Shown here piece after piece: positions 1 to 7,768 of a stretch of DNA of 64,000 bases. Below the pieces are notes generated by a model. It was not told the origin of the DNA. It saw only the letters and a list, made by a program, of their open reading frames with translations, and made no database searches. The stretch's first letter is position 1, and every line of letters starts with the position of its first letter. Source of the stretch: Arthrobacter citreus (GTDB taxonomy: Bacteria; Bacillota; Bacilli; Bacillales; Bacillaceae_G); the NCBI GenBank assembly GCA_013200995.1, contig CP053688.1, forward strand, positions 62,001-126,000. The letters run 5' to 3'. Position numbers and translations under genes: made by a program.

Positions 1-2
1 CT

Positions 3-236
3 TTTTATAAATCAGAGCTAAGTGATCCCAATTATTTAGAAACTATGAGTAACTATCAAGAACCGCATTTACAATTAATAAAAATAGCTGATAAGCATTT
101 AATAAAATCTATTTTTACATATTATGTTAGAGGAGAACGATTCTGCGAAGGTATGTGGGCTGATGCAATACAGGATAAGATATTTTTGAATATATTAATT
201 AGGTTAAACCAGATTGAAGAAGAATCTTATAATTAA
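3..236 (+). CDS. DUF6508-like hypothetical protein, 5' end outside window
   Basis: The reading frame is open from the first complete codon of the window (base 3), before the first ATG at 45, so this is probably the C-terminal part of a longer protein. The visible part is 77 codons and includes YVRGERFCEG and WADAIQDKIF. From memory this resembles the conserved core of DUF6508 proteins, whose function is unknown. It is acidic, has no membrane segment and ends in EEESYN. A weak hairpin (244-274) follows. The family call is a recollection and the function is unassigned. Confidence 0.55.
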   Translation, partial: FYKSELSDPNYLETMSNYQEPHLQLIKIADKHLIKSIFTYYVRGERFCEGMWADAIQDKIFLNILIRLNQIEEESYN

Positions 237-243
237 AATTAGA

Positions 244-274
244 GACTTCAAGTAGATTTTTGTTATTTGAAGTC
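244..274 (+). terminator. Possible terminator after the first gene
   Basis: An 8-bp perfect stem (GACTTCAA at 244-251, TTGAAGTC at 267-274) lies 8 bases after the stop codon. The U tract is weak (CTTTAA), so termination is only plausible. Confidence 0.4.
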
Positions 275-409
275 CTTTAAACGTTCATACATATTTCATT
301 ATTACCTAAATTAAATACCGTTCCTCTATGTTCCTATTTTTACTATATATTAAAGGGGATTGATGAATATTTATCAAAAATATGACTCTATGAAAGAGGA
401 GGGATTGGA

Positions 410-523
410 ATGTATTTTGGAGATTACGTATTTCAATTGTTTGTTTATGGCATCCCGTTATTGCTTGTATTAATTAGTATCTATTTTTCTATTAAAAAAA
501 GACGGATTAAGCGTGAGTCTTGA
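410..523 (+). CDS. Small single-pass membrane protein, 37 aa
   Basis: This short ORF begins with ATG at 410 behind a strong AAAGAGGAGGGA ribosome binding site and ends TGA at 523. It encodes an N-terminal MYFGDYVFQ, one hydrophobic helix (about residues 8-27, containing IPLLLVLISIYF) and a very basic tail (KKRRIKR). The layout is that of a one-pass membrane peptide with its C-terminus in the cytoplasm. No family is recognised. The good ribosome site and the positive-inside topology argue that it is real. Confidence 0.5.
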   Translation: MYFGDYVFQLFVYGIPLLLVLISIYFSIKKRRIKRES

Positions 524-541
524 TTGCTAAAAAACAAAAAA

Positions 542-560
542 CCAAGGAACTAATCCTTGG
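542..560 (-). terminator. Terminator of the Ig-repeat protein gene
   Basis: CCAAGGA (542-548) and TCCTTGG (554-560) form a 7-bp stem with a 5-base loop. Read on the minus strand it is followed by a U-rich run, 14 bases after the stop codon of the secreted protein. Confidence 0.8.
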
Positions 561-574
561 CTCAATAATCTATC

Positions 575-1321
575 TTAATGCCTTACAACCTTAACTGAAG
601 TCGCAGAACTAGTATTACCAGCAGCATCCTTAGCAGTTACAGAAATCGTAGTACCACTTTTCTGAGCTTTGATTTTAACTGTAAAGTTTCCTTTTGAATC
701 AGCTTTTGCTGAACCTAAAGTTTTACTTCCAACTTTAACAGTAACAGTAGAGTTAGCTTCAGCTTTTCCAGTTACTTTCGCATCGTTATCGTCTACTTTA
801 TTAACCTTTGGTTTACTTGGAGCAATCACATCTACGACTGTTACAGTTGTTGCTGTACTCGTATTACCAGCAGCATCTTTAGCAGTTACAGATAGTTTTG
901 TACCAGCATATTGAACAGCTATCGTAACGGAATAATTTCCAGATGAATTAGCTTTTGCAGATCCAAGTGTTGTGGAACCTTTTTTAACAGTAACAGTAGA
1001 ACCAGCTTCTGCTTTTCCAGTCACAACTTTGTCATTATTATCAACCTTATTTACTACAGGCTTAGATGGTGCAATCACATCAACGACTTTTGTAGTTGAC
1101 GCTGCACTTGTATTACCAGCAGAATCTTTAGCTGTAACACTTAATGTCACGCCAGCTTTTTGTGTTTTGATTTTTACAGAATAAGTTCCATTTGAAGCTG
1201 TTTTAGCAGTACCTAATTGAGTACTACCTACTTTCACGGTAACAGTAGAGCTAGCTTCTGCTTTACCTGTTACAACTGTATCATTATTATCAACTTTATT
1301 TACGATTGGTTTATTTGGGGC
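575..1321 (-). repeat. Three tandem 249-bp repeats encoding Ig-like domains
   Basis: Units run at about 575-823, 824-1072 and 1073-1321, each encoding one Ig-like domain of 82-83 residues with near-identical VNKVD.ND and TGKAEA blocks. The copies differ at many synonymous sites, so the array is not a very recent duplication. Confidence 0.8.
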
Positions 1322-1981
1322 AACATTATCTTCGAAGTAAGTTCCTATAGCATATAAGTCATCTTCTGTATTATTATCAACATCGTCATTATCATAGTCT
1401 ATAACGCCAACATAATATGTACCAGCTTTTGCTTGGTATGCTTGATATTCATTTCCTTCGTCATCATATTCAGAGCCTAAATATTGTAATTTATTACTCA
1501 CGGCAAAATATTTTTCTGTTACAGAGAATGCTAGTTCAATATTATCAGAGTTAGTAACCCCAACTACATATAAAAGTCCATCGCTCGGTACGACTACTTT
1601 ATGAACATCTACATCATACAATGGGTATAACTGTCCAATTAACGGTTTTTCATATGATGTATTATCTGCAGAATCAAAGTCATCATTGGGCTCTACCTCA
1701 GATATAAAATCATCATCTTCACTAGTGCTGTTACCATTACTCATAATCCCTATTTTATTAAAGTTTTTTACTGAAATGGCTTTTGAATCCTTTACTTCAT
1801 TTCTAAGTTGATTAAACCTATGAAAATCGGGGATTCCTTTTTGAAGTGGCATTTTAATCTGATGTTCAACCATCTTCTTGGATAAGTTGTATCCGTTTCC
1901 TTCTGCCTTAACAGTTCCTAAAGACAATGGTGACGCTAATAAACCTAAAGCAACTAATGATAAGATTTTTTTATTAAGCAC
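575..1981 (-). CDS. Secreted protein with PPC-like domain and three bacterial Ig-like repeats
   Basis: The preferred start is GTG at 1979-1981: an AGGAG site sits 7 bases upstream and the translation then begins directly with a signal peptide (basic NKK, hydrophobic core, cleavage near VKAEG). This gives 468 residues. An acidic linker (SEVEPNDDFDSADN) opens a domain of about residues 90-220 resembling bacterial pre-peptidase C-terminal domains. Three tandem Ig-like domains of the Big_6 type follow (about 221-303, 304-386, 387-468), each with VTGKAEA, STVTVK and SVTAKD.AGNTS. No LPXTG motif or SLH domain is seen, so it is probably released or held weakly at the wall. Binding partner unknown; an adhesive or scaffold role is inference. 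Confidence 0.85.
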   Translation of the reverse strand: MLNKKILSLVALGLLASPLSLGTVKAEGNGYNLSKKMVEHQIKMPLQKGIPDFHRFNQLRNEVKDSKAISVKNFNKIGIMSNGNSTSEDDDFISEVEPNDDFDSADNTSYEKPLIGQLYPLYDVDVHKVVVPSDGLLYVVGVTNSDNIELAFSVTEKYFAVSNKLQYLGSEYDDEGNEYQAYQAKAGTYYVGVIDYDNDDVDNNTEDDLYAIGTYFEDNVAPNKPIVNKVDNNDTVVTGKAEASSTVTVKVGSTQLGTAKTASNGTYSVKIKTQKAGVTLSVTAKDSAGNTSAASTTKVVDVIAPSKPVVNKVDNNDKVVTGKAEAGSTVTVKKGSTTLGSAKANSSGNYSVTIAVQYAGTKLSVTAKDAAGNTSTATTVTVVDVIAPSKPKVNKVDDNDAKVTGKAEANSTVTVKVGSKTLGSAKADSKGNFTVKIKAQKSGTTISVTAKDAAGNTSSATSVKVVRH

Positions 1982-2387
1982 CCAATCACTCCTATTATTT
2001 GTTATTAAGAACGCTGAGGTCTTAATGCTACTACAAGTAATTAGATACAACCATGGGCTTCAATGCGCATTTATTTTTCGGCAATTATAAAGACTATAGA
2101 CTTGTTTAATGAAATTTTAATTATCGAATACGAAAATAACTAGTCTAAATAAGAGTAATTTTAGCGTTTTTTAGTAAAGTTTTAATGTAGGAATTATTAA
2201 GCTTATTTAAGTAATTGGGATTATATTGGTAAAATATCAAACTATTATCATATGTAACGTATTGAGAATCATGATGAGATTCTCTTTTTTGTTGTTCAAT
2301 TTTTTGAACACCCCAATGTATATAATCAAATTATCAAATGGAGGAGGTATTCATTAGTAGCGACATATTTTTTTAAGGGGGAAAATC
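1982..2387. other. Divergent intergenic region between two secreted-protein genes
   Basis: No gene is seen. It holds the promoters of the Ig-repeat gene (minus) and the fibronectin-repeat gene (plus). A terminator-like hairpin (2264-2290) lies upstream of the plausible plus-strand -10 element TATAAT near 2332-2337. Confidence 0.5.
2264..2290 (+). terminator. Rho-independent terminator upstream of the FN3 gene
   Basis: GAGAATC (2264-2270) pairs with GATTCTC (2278-2284), followed directly by six T (2285-2290). No plus-strand gene ends here, so it closes either a short untranslated RNA or a leader transcript. Confidence 0.65.
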
Positions 2388-3806
2388 ATGAAGAAAAGAA
2401 ATTTTATGTACTTATTTTTAACTTTTATCATTTTGTTTTCATTTAATTTAAAATCAGCATTTGCTGAAATAGGAGATCGCAGCACACCTTATAGTGCCTG
2501 GTTTAACTATAATTTTACACTTCAAGAGTATGAGTGGGATAAGCCGAAAGAAGTTGAACTTCAATTATTCGACATGTACACAGGTGATGAGGCAAATGAA
2601 ATTGTTGCAAATGAAAATATGTTTAATACAGAACCTGCAGATGATGAAGAATGGATTGTGATGGGATTTAACTTGAAATACGTCTCAGGTCCAGAAGAAC
2701 CTTTATCAGCATCTGATGTGGTTAATAGCTACAATAGTTTTTATACTAAATCTGGTCAAAAAGTTAATCCAATCGAAACGGCATCTTTTGGGGATCAATT
2801 AGATGGTCTTAGTGAATACGATGTAGAACTATATCCGGGTGCAGAATCTGAAGTTTATTACGGTATTTTAGTAAAGAAAACAGTTGGCTACCCAATTATT
2901 AGAATCGGGATGGGCTATGATTCTCGCGCAGACCAAACGATTTATGGATGGTTCTCAACGGATCCAGATTATGTAGAGCCAATTTTATCACCTACTAATG
3001 TGAAGGTATCAGCTAGCACATATAATAGTGCTAAATTAAGTTGGACAAAAGCGGATGATGTGTCTGGTTATGATATTTATCGCTCAACTTCAAGTACAGG
3101 TACGTATACAAAAATAGCAACTACTTCAAGTACTTCGTATACGAATTCAACTTTAAACACAGGTACAACTTATTACTATAAAATTAAATCTTATAAAAAA
3201 GGAACATCTACACAATACAGTGATTATAGCAAAGTAGTTTCAGTAAAACCTGCCTTGTCTACACCAACATCTGTAAAAGCAACAACTTCTTCATATAATA
3301 GTGTGAAAACGAGTTGGTCAGCTGTAATTGGTGCAAGTGGATATGAAGTTTACCGTTCAACGTCTAGTAATGGAACATACTCACGAGTTGGAACAATAAC
3401 TTCAACAAGCTATACGAATTCAGGTTTAACAACAAACAAAACGTATTATTACAAGGTTAAATCGTATAGAGTAGTGAGTGGCAAGAAAGTCTATGGAAAT
3501 TATTCATCAGTCGTTAGTGCAAAACCAATTCCATCAGTACCAACTAATTTCAACGCGACTAAAGTAAGTTCAACAAGTAGCAAAGTATCGTGGAGTTCAG
3601 TAAGTGGAGCAAGCGGCTATGAAATTTACAGATCTACATCAATTACTGGTTCATATAGTTTAGTAAAAAGTACAACTTCAACATCTTATACAAATAGTAG
3701 TTTAACAAAGAAAAAGACTTACTATTATAAAGTAAGAACATATCGAACAGTTGGTTCTACTAAAGTGTATAGTGGTTGGACTTCTATTAAGAGTGTTAAG
3801 CTTTAA
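2388..3806 (+). CDS. Secreted protein with three fibronectin type III domains
   Basis: The 472-residue product starts at ATG 2388 behind AAGGGGGA and has a clear signal peptide (basic MKKRN, hydrophobic core, cleavage after SAFA). Residues about 28-199 form an acidic beta-rich domain containing EEWIVMGFNLKYV, like the DUF4352/telokin-like folds common in Bacilli. Three fibronectin III domains follow (about 200-289, 290-381, 382-472), each with a GY.[IV]YRSTS and a TYYYK[IV] block. Such modules usually bind polysaccharide or protein at the cell surface. No anchor motif is seen. Together with the Ig-repeat gene upstream it forms a pair of surface-type proteins; no enzyme domain is visible. Confidence 0.85.
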   Translation: MKKRNFMYLFLTFIILFSFNLKSAFAEIGDRSTPYSAWFNYNFTLQEYEWDKPKEVELQLFDMYTGDEANEIVANENMFNTEPADDEEWIVMGFNLKYVSGPEEPLSASDVVNSYNSFYTKSGQKVNPIETASFGDQLDGLSEYDVELYPGAESEVYYGILVKKTVGYPIIRIGMGYDSRADQTIYGWFSTDPDYVEPILSPTNVKVSASTYNSAKLSWTKADDVSGYDIYRSTSSTGTYTKIATTSSTSYTNSTLNTGTTYYYKIKSYKKGTSTQYSDYSKVVSVKPALSTPTSVKATTSSYNSVKTSWSAVIGASGYEVYRSTSSNGTYSRVGTITSTSYTNSGLTTNKTYYYKVKSYRVVSGKKVYGNYSSVVSAKPIPSVPTNFNATKVSSTSSKVSWSSVSGASGYEIYRSTSITGSYSLVKSTTSTSYTNSSLTKKKTYYYKVRTYRTVGSTKVYSGWTSIKSVKL

Positions 3807-3838
3807 GAATTAGCTAAATAAAGTGTGTTAACAAAGAG

Positions 3839-3858
3839 AGAACCGTTTGGTTGGTTCT
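3839..3858 (+). terminator. Weak terminator-like hairpin after the FN3 gene
   Basis: AGAACC (3839-3844) pairs with GGTTCT (3853-3858), followed by AAAAAG and then TTTTT. The delayed T run makes it a weak candidate. Confidence 0.35.
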
Positions 3859-4009
3859 AAAAAGTTTTTAGCTTTGAACAAAATAAAACCTCTTTGATAT
3901 AATTAAATTCGGTCGGTCAAAATGGTATTGCAAATAGCATTGTCTTTGCACCAAAATACAGTAGACTAGTGATATATGGAAAATTAAAAAGAGAAATTGG
4001 TCAGATATT

Positions 4010-4083
4010 AAATGGAGTAGGTACTCTTATAAGGCTGAGCAAACCACCAGTTATACTGGTGGTTATGACTGGCCACTCCATTT
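4010..4083. repeat. Palindromic 74-bp element with nested hairpins
   Basis: Outer arms AAATGGAGT (4010-4018) and ACTCCATTT (4075-4083) are perfect inverted repeats. Inside them is a 9-bp hairpin, ACCACCAGT (4043-4051), loop TAT, ACTGGTGGT (4055-4063). There is no U tract. The nested design resembles subterminal palindromes of IS200/IS605-type elements or a small palindromic intergenic repeat. Its identity is not proven from this one copy. Confidence 0.5.
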
Positions 4084-4100
4084 CCTCCAATCAAAAGACT

Positions 4101-5564
4101 TTATAATAAAGGGGAAAATAAGCGAGTTAAAGACTCGATTATTTTTTTGAAAAGGCTTCGTTCTTTAAATTCAGCAAAAATTAATTGTGTTGAAACCGAA
4201 AAGTCATTTAAAAAAGAGTTATAGACTTGACGAACTCCTTTCGATTCATACATAAATGCAGTTAATTCATAATTTAAGTGAAGGCTACGAATATCTAAAT
4301 TAGCGGTTCCAACTGAAGCAATTTCATTATCGATGAGTATCACTTTTGAGTGAAGGAAATTCTTTTTATATTTAAAAATTTTTACCCCGCATTCTAATAG
4401 AGGTGCAAAGTATGATTTTGAAGCTGAGTCACTTAATAGACTATCACTTTTACCTGGATACATTATTCGTACATCTACACCAGACAAAGCTTTAAGCTTT
4501 AAAATTGTTAAAATTTCTTGATCAGGAACAAAATAAGGTGTGGCAATCCAAATACTATCCTCAGCTATTGAGAGGAGAGAGTGAAATGCATTCCTCATTG
4601 TTGGTTCTTTTGTATCAGGACCACTTCCAAATATTTGAATAGCACCTGATTCAGCTAATTCTCTAGCATTATCAATAGGTTTCTCAACTGTAATTTGATC
4701 ATTGTTTAAAATATTTTTAATAGTTTCAACTGAGCTATCAAATGTAGAATAGTACCAGTCTTGTAAAAATAAATTTTGCAATTCTTTGACAGCTGTGCCT
4801 TCAATGAATAAATGAGTATCTCTCCAAAATCCTAGTTTAGACCTTCCTAAATATTCGTCACCAACATTTAGACCCCCAGTAAATCCTTTTATCCCATCTA
4901 TCACTACGATTTTTCTATGATTACGGTAATTCAGAGTGCCAAATGACCAATTCGTGAAAATCGGATCGAACTGTGCTACTTTAACACCGATATTTTGCAA
5001 ATTTTTTAAAATTTTCTTTTTAAATTTTTTACTTCCCAAACCATCAATCAATAAACGAACTTCAATACCCTCATTTGCTTTCATTTTTAATATATCGAGT
5101 ACCTCATTCCCAATTGTATCCGTACGAAAAATATAATATTGAATATAGATGGAGTGTTTTGCATTTAACAAAGATTCCTTTAGTCTAGAAAACATTTCAT
5201 CTCCATTGATTAATAAAGAAGCGGTTGTATTTTGATTAATTGATGCACCGGTTAATTTTTCAATAATAGCACTTAATTTAGATAATTTTGTAGACAATGT
5301 ATTGCTATTAATAGAGTTAACGGGAGTATTTTGAGGTATTTTAAACATTGAGTGTCGGATTAATTTCTTTCGCCTTGTCTTTAATCGTCCAAATAATACA
5401 TATAAAATAACGCCAAATGTTGGGATAAGGACGAATAATAATAGCCAAGAAAGAGTATTTTGTGGGTCACGATTTTCTAAAAATAATTTGCAGGAGATAA
5501 CAATTACACTAATGGTAATTATCAAATGCATGCTAACAAAGAAGGATCCAGGTGACCTATCCAT
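4101..5564 (-). CDS. cls: Cardiolipin synthase (phospholipase D family)
   Basis: The 487-residue membrane enzyme condenses two phosphatidylglycerols into cardiolipin and glycerol. Two N-terminal membrane helices and a PLDc_N segment (about residues 1-65, with DPQNTLSWLLLFVLIPTFG) precede two PLD domains with the HKD signatures HRKIVVID (near 216) and HSKVILID (near 404), each followed by GG or GTANLD. Length is typical (about 480-500). The ATG at 5564 has only a weak ribosome site; an internal Met 12 codons later is an alternative start. It faces the DedA-like gene at 5847 across a shared control region containing a predicted regulator site, which suggests common control of membrane-lipid genes. 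Confidence 0.93.
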   Translation of the reverse strand: MDRSPGSFFVSMHLIITISVIVISCKLFLENRDPQNTLSWLLLFVLIPTFGVILYVLFGRLKTRRKKLIRHSMFKIPQNTPVNSINSNTLSTKLSKLSAIIEKLTGASINQNTTASLLINGDEMFSRLKESLLNAKHSIYIQYYIFRTDTIGNEVLDILKMKANEGIEVRLLIDGLGSKKFKKKILKNLQNIGVKVAQFDPIFTNWSFGTLNYRNHRKIVVIDGIKGFTGGLNVGDEYLGRSKLGFWRDTHLFIEGTAVKELQNLFLQDWYYSTFDSSVETIKNILNNDQITVEKPIDNARELAESGAIQIFGSGPDTKEPTMRNAFHSLLSIAEDSIWIATPYFVPDQEILTILKLKALSGVDVRIMYPGKSDSLLSDSASKSYFAPLLECGVKIFKYKKNFLHSKVILIDNEIASVGTANLDIRSLHLNYELTAFMYESKGVRQVYNSFLNDFSVSTQLIFAEFKERSLFKKIIESLTRLFSPLL

Positions 5565-5741
5565 AAATAGTTCCCATAATATTAATAAAAAAATAGCAAA
5601 CAGAATTTTATAATTATTTATTCTAATATTAAATCACCTACTGCTTAGTGTTTAGCTATGGTATGTGATTTAATCTTTCCTAGTTTGTGTTCGATATTCA
5701 TTTCATAAAAATAATAATGGAAATTACATATTTTTAGTTAT

Positions 5742-5761
5742 TTCTTTAGAATTCTTAAGAA
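5742..5761. promoter_or_regulatory. Tandem 10-bp direct repeat, predicted response-regulator site 1
   Basis: Two adjacent 10-mers, TTCTTTAGAA (5742-5751) and TTCTTAAGAA (5752-5761), differ at two positions. A nearly identical pair lies at 6400-6419 upstream of the methyltransferase gene. Tandem repeats spaced by one helical turn are typical for OmpR-family regulators, and such a regulator is encoded at 7082. The site lies between cls and the DedA-like gene and could act on both. Confidence 0.5.
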
Positions 5762-5846
5762 ATTCCGTAGAGAAATACTAATAAAATTAGTCGAAAATAT
5801 AAATGTTATCTACTAAATAGTAATAAATGAGAAATGAGGAATAGGA

Positions 5847-6386
5847 TTGAAATATCGTTTAATAGCTTTAATAAGTAGTTGGGGAATTCTCTTGGTTGGT
5901 TTATATGTCATTGGAATTTTTCCATTATCAAAAAATGAATTAATTGACTTTATTACCAAACAACAAGATTATGCAATTTTATTATACTTTGTAATATTTG
6001 CATTTAGATTTATTTTAATGATACCTAGTTCATTATTTTTACTCATAGGTGTATATCTTTTTAATCCTTGGATTGTACTTTTAATTTCCTTAGGATCTAT
6101 GTTTATTACTGAAAGTATCGTCTACATTATTGGAAGAAAAATAAATAAGTCACAGTGGTATAAAACATTTCTAGAAAAACATCCGAAAATTGATAATAGA
6201 ATTAAGAAAAACCAATACTGGATGTTATTTATTTTAGGTGCAGTTCCAACAGGTCCTACAGATGCTGCTTGTTTAATTTCATCGGCATCTGGAATGAAGT
6301 ATAGAGCTTACATTGCAATTGTTTTGTTAAGTAACACCTGCTATGCACTATGGTATGTATTACTTGGATCTTATGTACATTTTTAA
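5847..6386 (+). CDS. DedA/VTT-domain membrane protein
   Basis: A 179-residue polytopic membrane protein starts at TTG 5847 behind GAGGAATAGGA. It has 4-5 hydrophobic segments and the VTT (SNARE-associated/DedA) pattern: an FRF.LMIPSS re-entrant region, a glycine-bearing core, and GAVPTGPTDAACLISSASGM in the second half. DedA/TVP38 proteins are associated with lipid translocation (undecaprenyl phosphate or phosphatidylethanolamine flipping) and membrane homeostasis. The gene lies between cls and a phospholipid-methyltransferase-like gene. A second, different VTT protein is encoded at 9048. The exact lipid substrate cannot be read from sequence. Confidence 0.78.
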   Translation: MKYRLIALISSWGILLVGLYVIGIFPLSKNELIDFITKQQDYAILLYFVIFAFRFILMIPSSLFLLIGVYLFNPWIVLLISLGSMFITESIVYIIGRKINKSQWYKTFLEKHPKIDNRIKKNQYWMLFILGAVPTGPTDAACLISSASGMKYRAYIAIVLLSNTCYALWYVLLGSYVHF

Positions 6387-6399
6387 TATTTGTTCATGA

Positions 6400-6419
6400 T
6401 TCTTTATAAATCTTAAGAA
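6400..6419. promoter_or_regulatory. Tandem 10-bp direct repeat, predicted response-regulator site 2
   Basis: TTCTTTATAA (6400-6409) and ATCTTAAGAA (6410-6419) match the pair at 5742-5761 at 17 of 20 positions. The site lies 78 bases before the preferred start of the methyltransferase gene that leads the operon containing the regulator and kinase, so autoregulation is likely. Confidence 0.5.
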
Positions 6420-6496
6420 TTTTAGTGACCATTTCTTCAGATATTAACTTTATTATAAGCCTATCTTGAAAAGTTAATAATTTGGAGGTTAGGTTT

Positions 6497-7066
6497 ATGA
6501 AAAATTTATTATTTCTATTTCAATATATACTAAGACCAAGAACAGTTGGAGCTATAATGCCTAGTTCACGTTTCCTAGCAAGCAAGATGTTAGAAGATAT
6601 TAATTTTGAAAATGCTAGTGTAATTGTAGAGTATGGGCCTGGTACAGGAATCTTTACTGAACAACTACTAAAAAAAAGATTGCCAAATACTAAAATTATA
6701 TTAATGGAAAAAAATCAGGAGTTTTACAATCATCTAATTAATAAGTTTGGTCATAGGAAAAATTTGTTTATCATAAATGATGGTGCAGAAAACATAGTTA
6801 AATATTTAGCAGAATTAGAAGTGTTCAATGTGGATTATGTTATTTCAGGTCTACCATTTGCAAGTTTACCAAAAAGGATTTCTAAATCTATATTAACGAG
6901 TACCAAAAGGGTACTGAATGATGAAGGAAAATTTATTACATTCCAATATACACAAAGAAAAATGAGTTTTATTAATCATTACTTCGAGAAAATGCATATT
7001 AAAAGAGAAATTAGAAATTTCCCCCCAGCATATGTTCTAAGTTGTAATAATGAACGGTCTATTTGA
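6497..7066 (+). CDS. Phospholipid N-methyltransferase-like SAM-dependent enzyme (PmtA type)
   Basis: The start at ATG 6497 is preferred because the GGAGGTTAGG ribosome site sits just upstream; an upstream TTG at 6482 overlaps that site. The product has 189 residues. Its N-terminus (RPRTVGAIMPSSRFLA) and the SAM-binding motif VEYGPGTGIFTEQLL, followed by SGLPFASLP in the catalytic region, match the PmtA/rRNA-dimethylase-like family that methylates phosphatidylethanolamine or, in other members, RNA. Neighbours (cls, VTT proteins) favour a lipid substrate. It is probably cotranscribed with the response regulator 15 bases downstream. Substrate assignment is inference. Confidence 0.72.
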   Translation: MKNLLFLFQYILRPRTVGAIMPSSRFLASKMLEDINFENASVIVEYGPGTGIFTEQLLKKRLPNTKIILMEKNQEFYNHLINKFGHRKNLFIINDGAENIVKYLAELEVFNVDYVISGLPFASLPKRISKSILTSTKRVLNDEGKFITFQYTQRKMSFINHYFEKMHIKREIRNFPPAYVLSCNNERSI

Positions 7067-7081
7067 AAGGATTAGTTAAAA

Positions 7082-7768
7082 ATGACGAGTAAAATACTAG
7101 TTGTAGATGATGATGAAAATATAAAAAAATTAATTTCGATTTATCTTCAAAACGAAGGATTTGAAACTACGTTAGCCAATGATGCAGTAGAAGCATTTGA
7201 ATTCTTACAAGAAGAAGAATATGACTTAATTATTTTGGACATCATGCTGCCAAAAATTAATGGAATTGAAGCGTGTATTAAGATTCGTGAAGAAAAGACC
7301 TTACCGATCATCATGCTTTCAGCAAAGAGTGAAGATATTGATAAAATACAAGGTTTAAGTTCAGGTGCAGATGATTATTTAACGAAGCCTTTTAATCCTC
7401 TTGAGTTAATTGCTCGAGTAAAATCTCAGTTAAGAAGATTTAAAAAATATAATAAAATGCAAAAAAATAATGAAAAAGTTTTAGAATTTGATGATTTGTA
7501 CATGAATACAGAAACTCGCCAAGTTTGGGTTCGTAAACAAGAAAAAAGGTTAACTCCAAAAGAATTTGAAATACTTGAATTACTTTTACGTAATAAAGGA
7601 ATCGTTTTAAGTGTGAGTAAAATATATGAAGCAATTTGGAAAGAAGACTTTTTAAAGTCCGACAATACTGTTATGGTCCATATAACAAATATTCGTGAAA
7701 AAATTGAAGAAGATCCGAAACATCCAATTTATATTAAAACTATTTGGGGAATTGGGTACAAAATATGA
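7082..7768 (+). CDS. OmpR-family response regulator
   Basis: The 228-residue DNA-binding regulator has a receiver domain (residues 1-115) with acidic pocket D9-D11, phospho-acceptor D53 (LIILDIMLP), S80 and K102 (LTKPF), and a winged-helix domain from about 130 with RLTPKEFEILELL and VMVHITNIREKI. Phosphorylation by the kinase encoded just downstream would activate it. The stop overlaps the kinase start (ATGA), which indicates translational coupling. Predicted targets are the tandem repeats at 5742 and 6400. Its ligand-level role is unknown; the VanR/PhoP-like architecture is common in envelope-stress systems. Confidence 0.93.
   Translation: MTSKILVVDDDENIKKLISIYLQNEGFETTLANDAVEAFEFLQEEEYDLIILDIMLPKINGIEACIKIREEKTLPIIMLSAKSEDIDKIQGLSSGADDYLTKPFNPLELIARVKSQLRRFKKYNKMQKNNEKVLEFDDLYMNTETRQVWVRKQEKRLTPKEFEILELLLRNKGIVLSVSKIYEAIWKEDFLKSDNTVMVHITNIREKIEEDPKHPIYIKTIWGIGYKI

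Noticed and set aside
669..1184. Plus-strand ORFs opposite the Ig-repeat gene
   Set aside because: They mirror the repetitive gene on the other strand and have no ribosome sites; the minus-strand protein has signal peptide, domains and terminator.
4010..4083. Hairpin as a rho-independent terminator of cls
   Set aside because: No U tract follows on either strand, and the outer arms extend well beyond a terminator.
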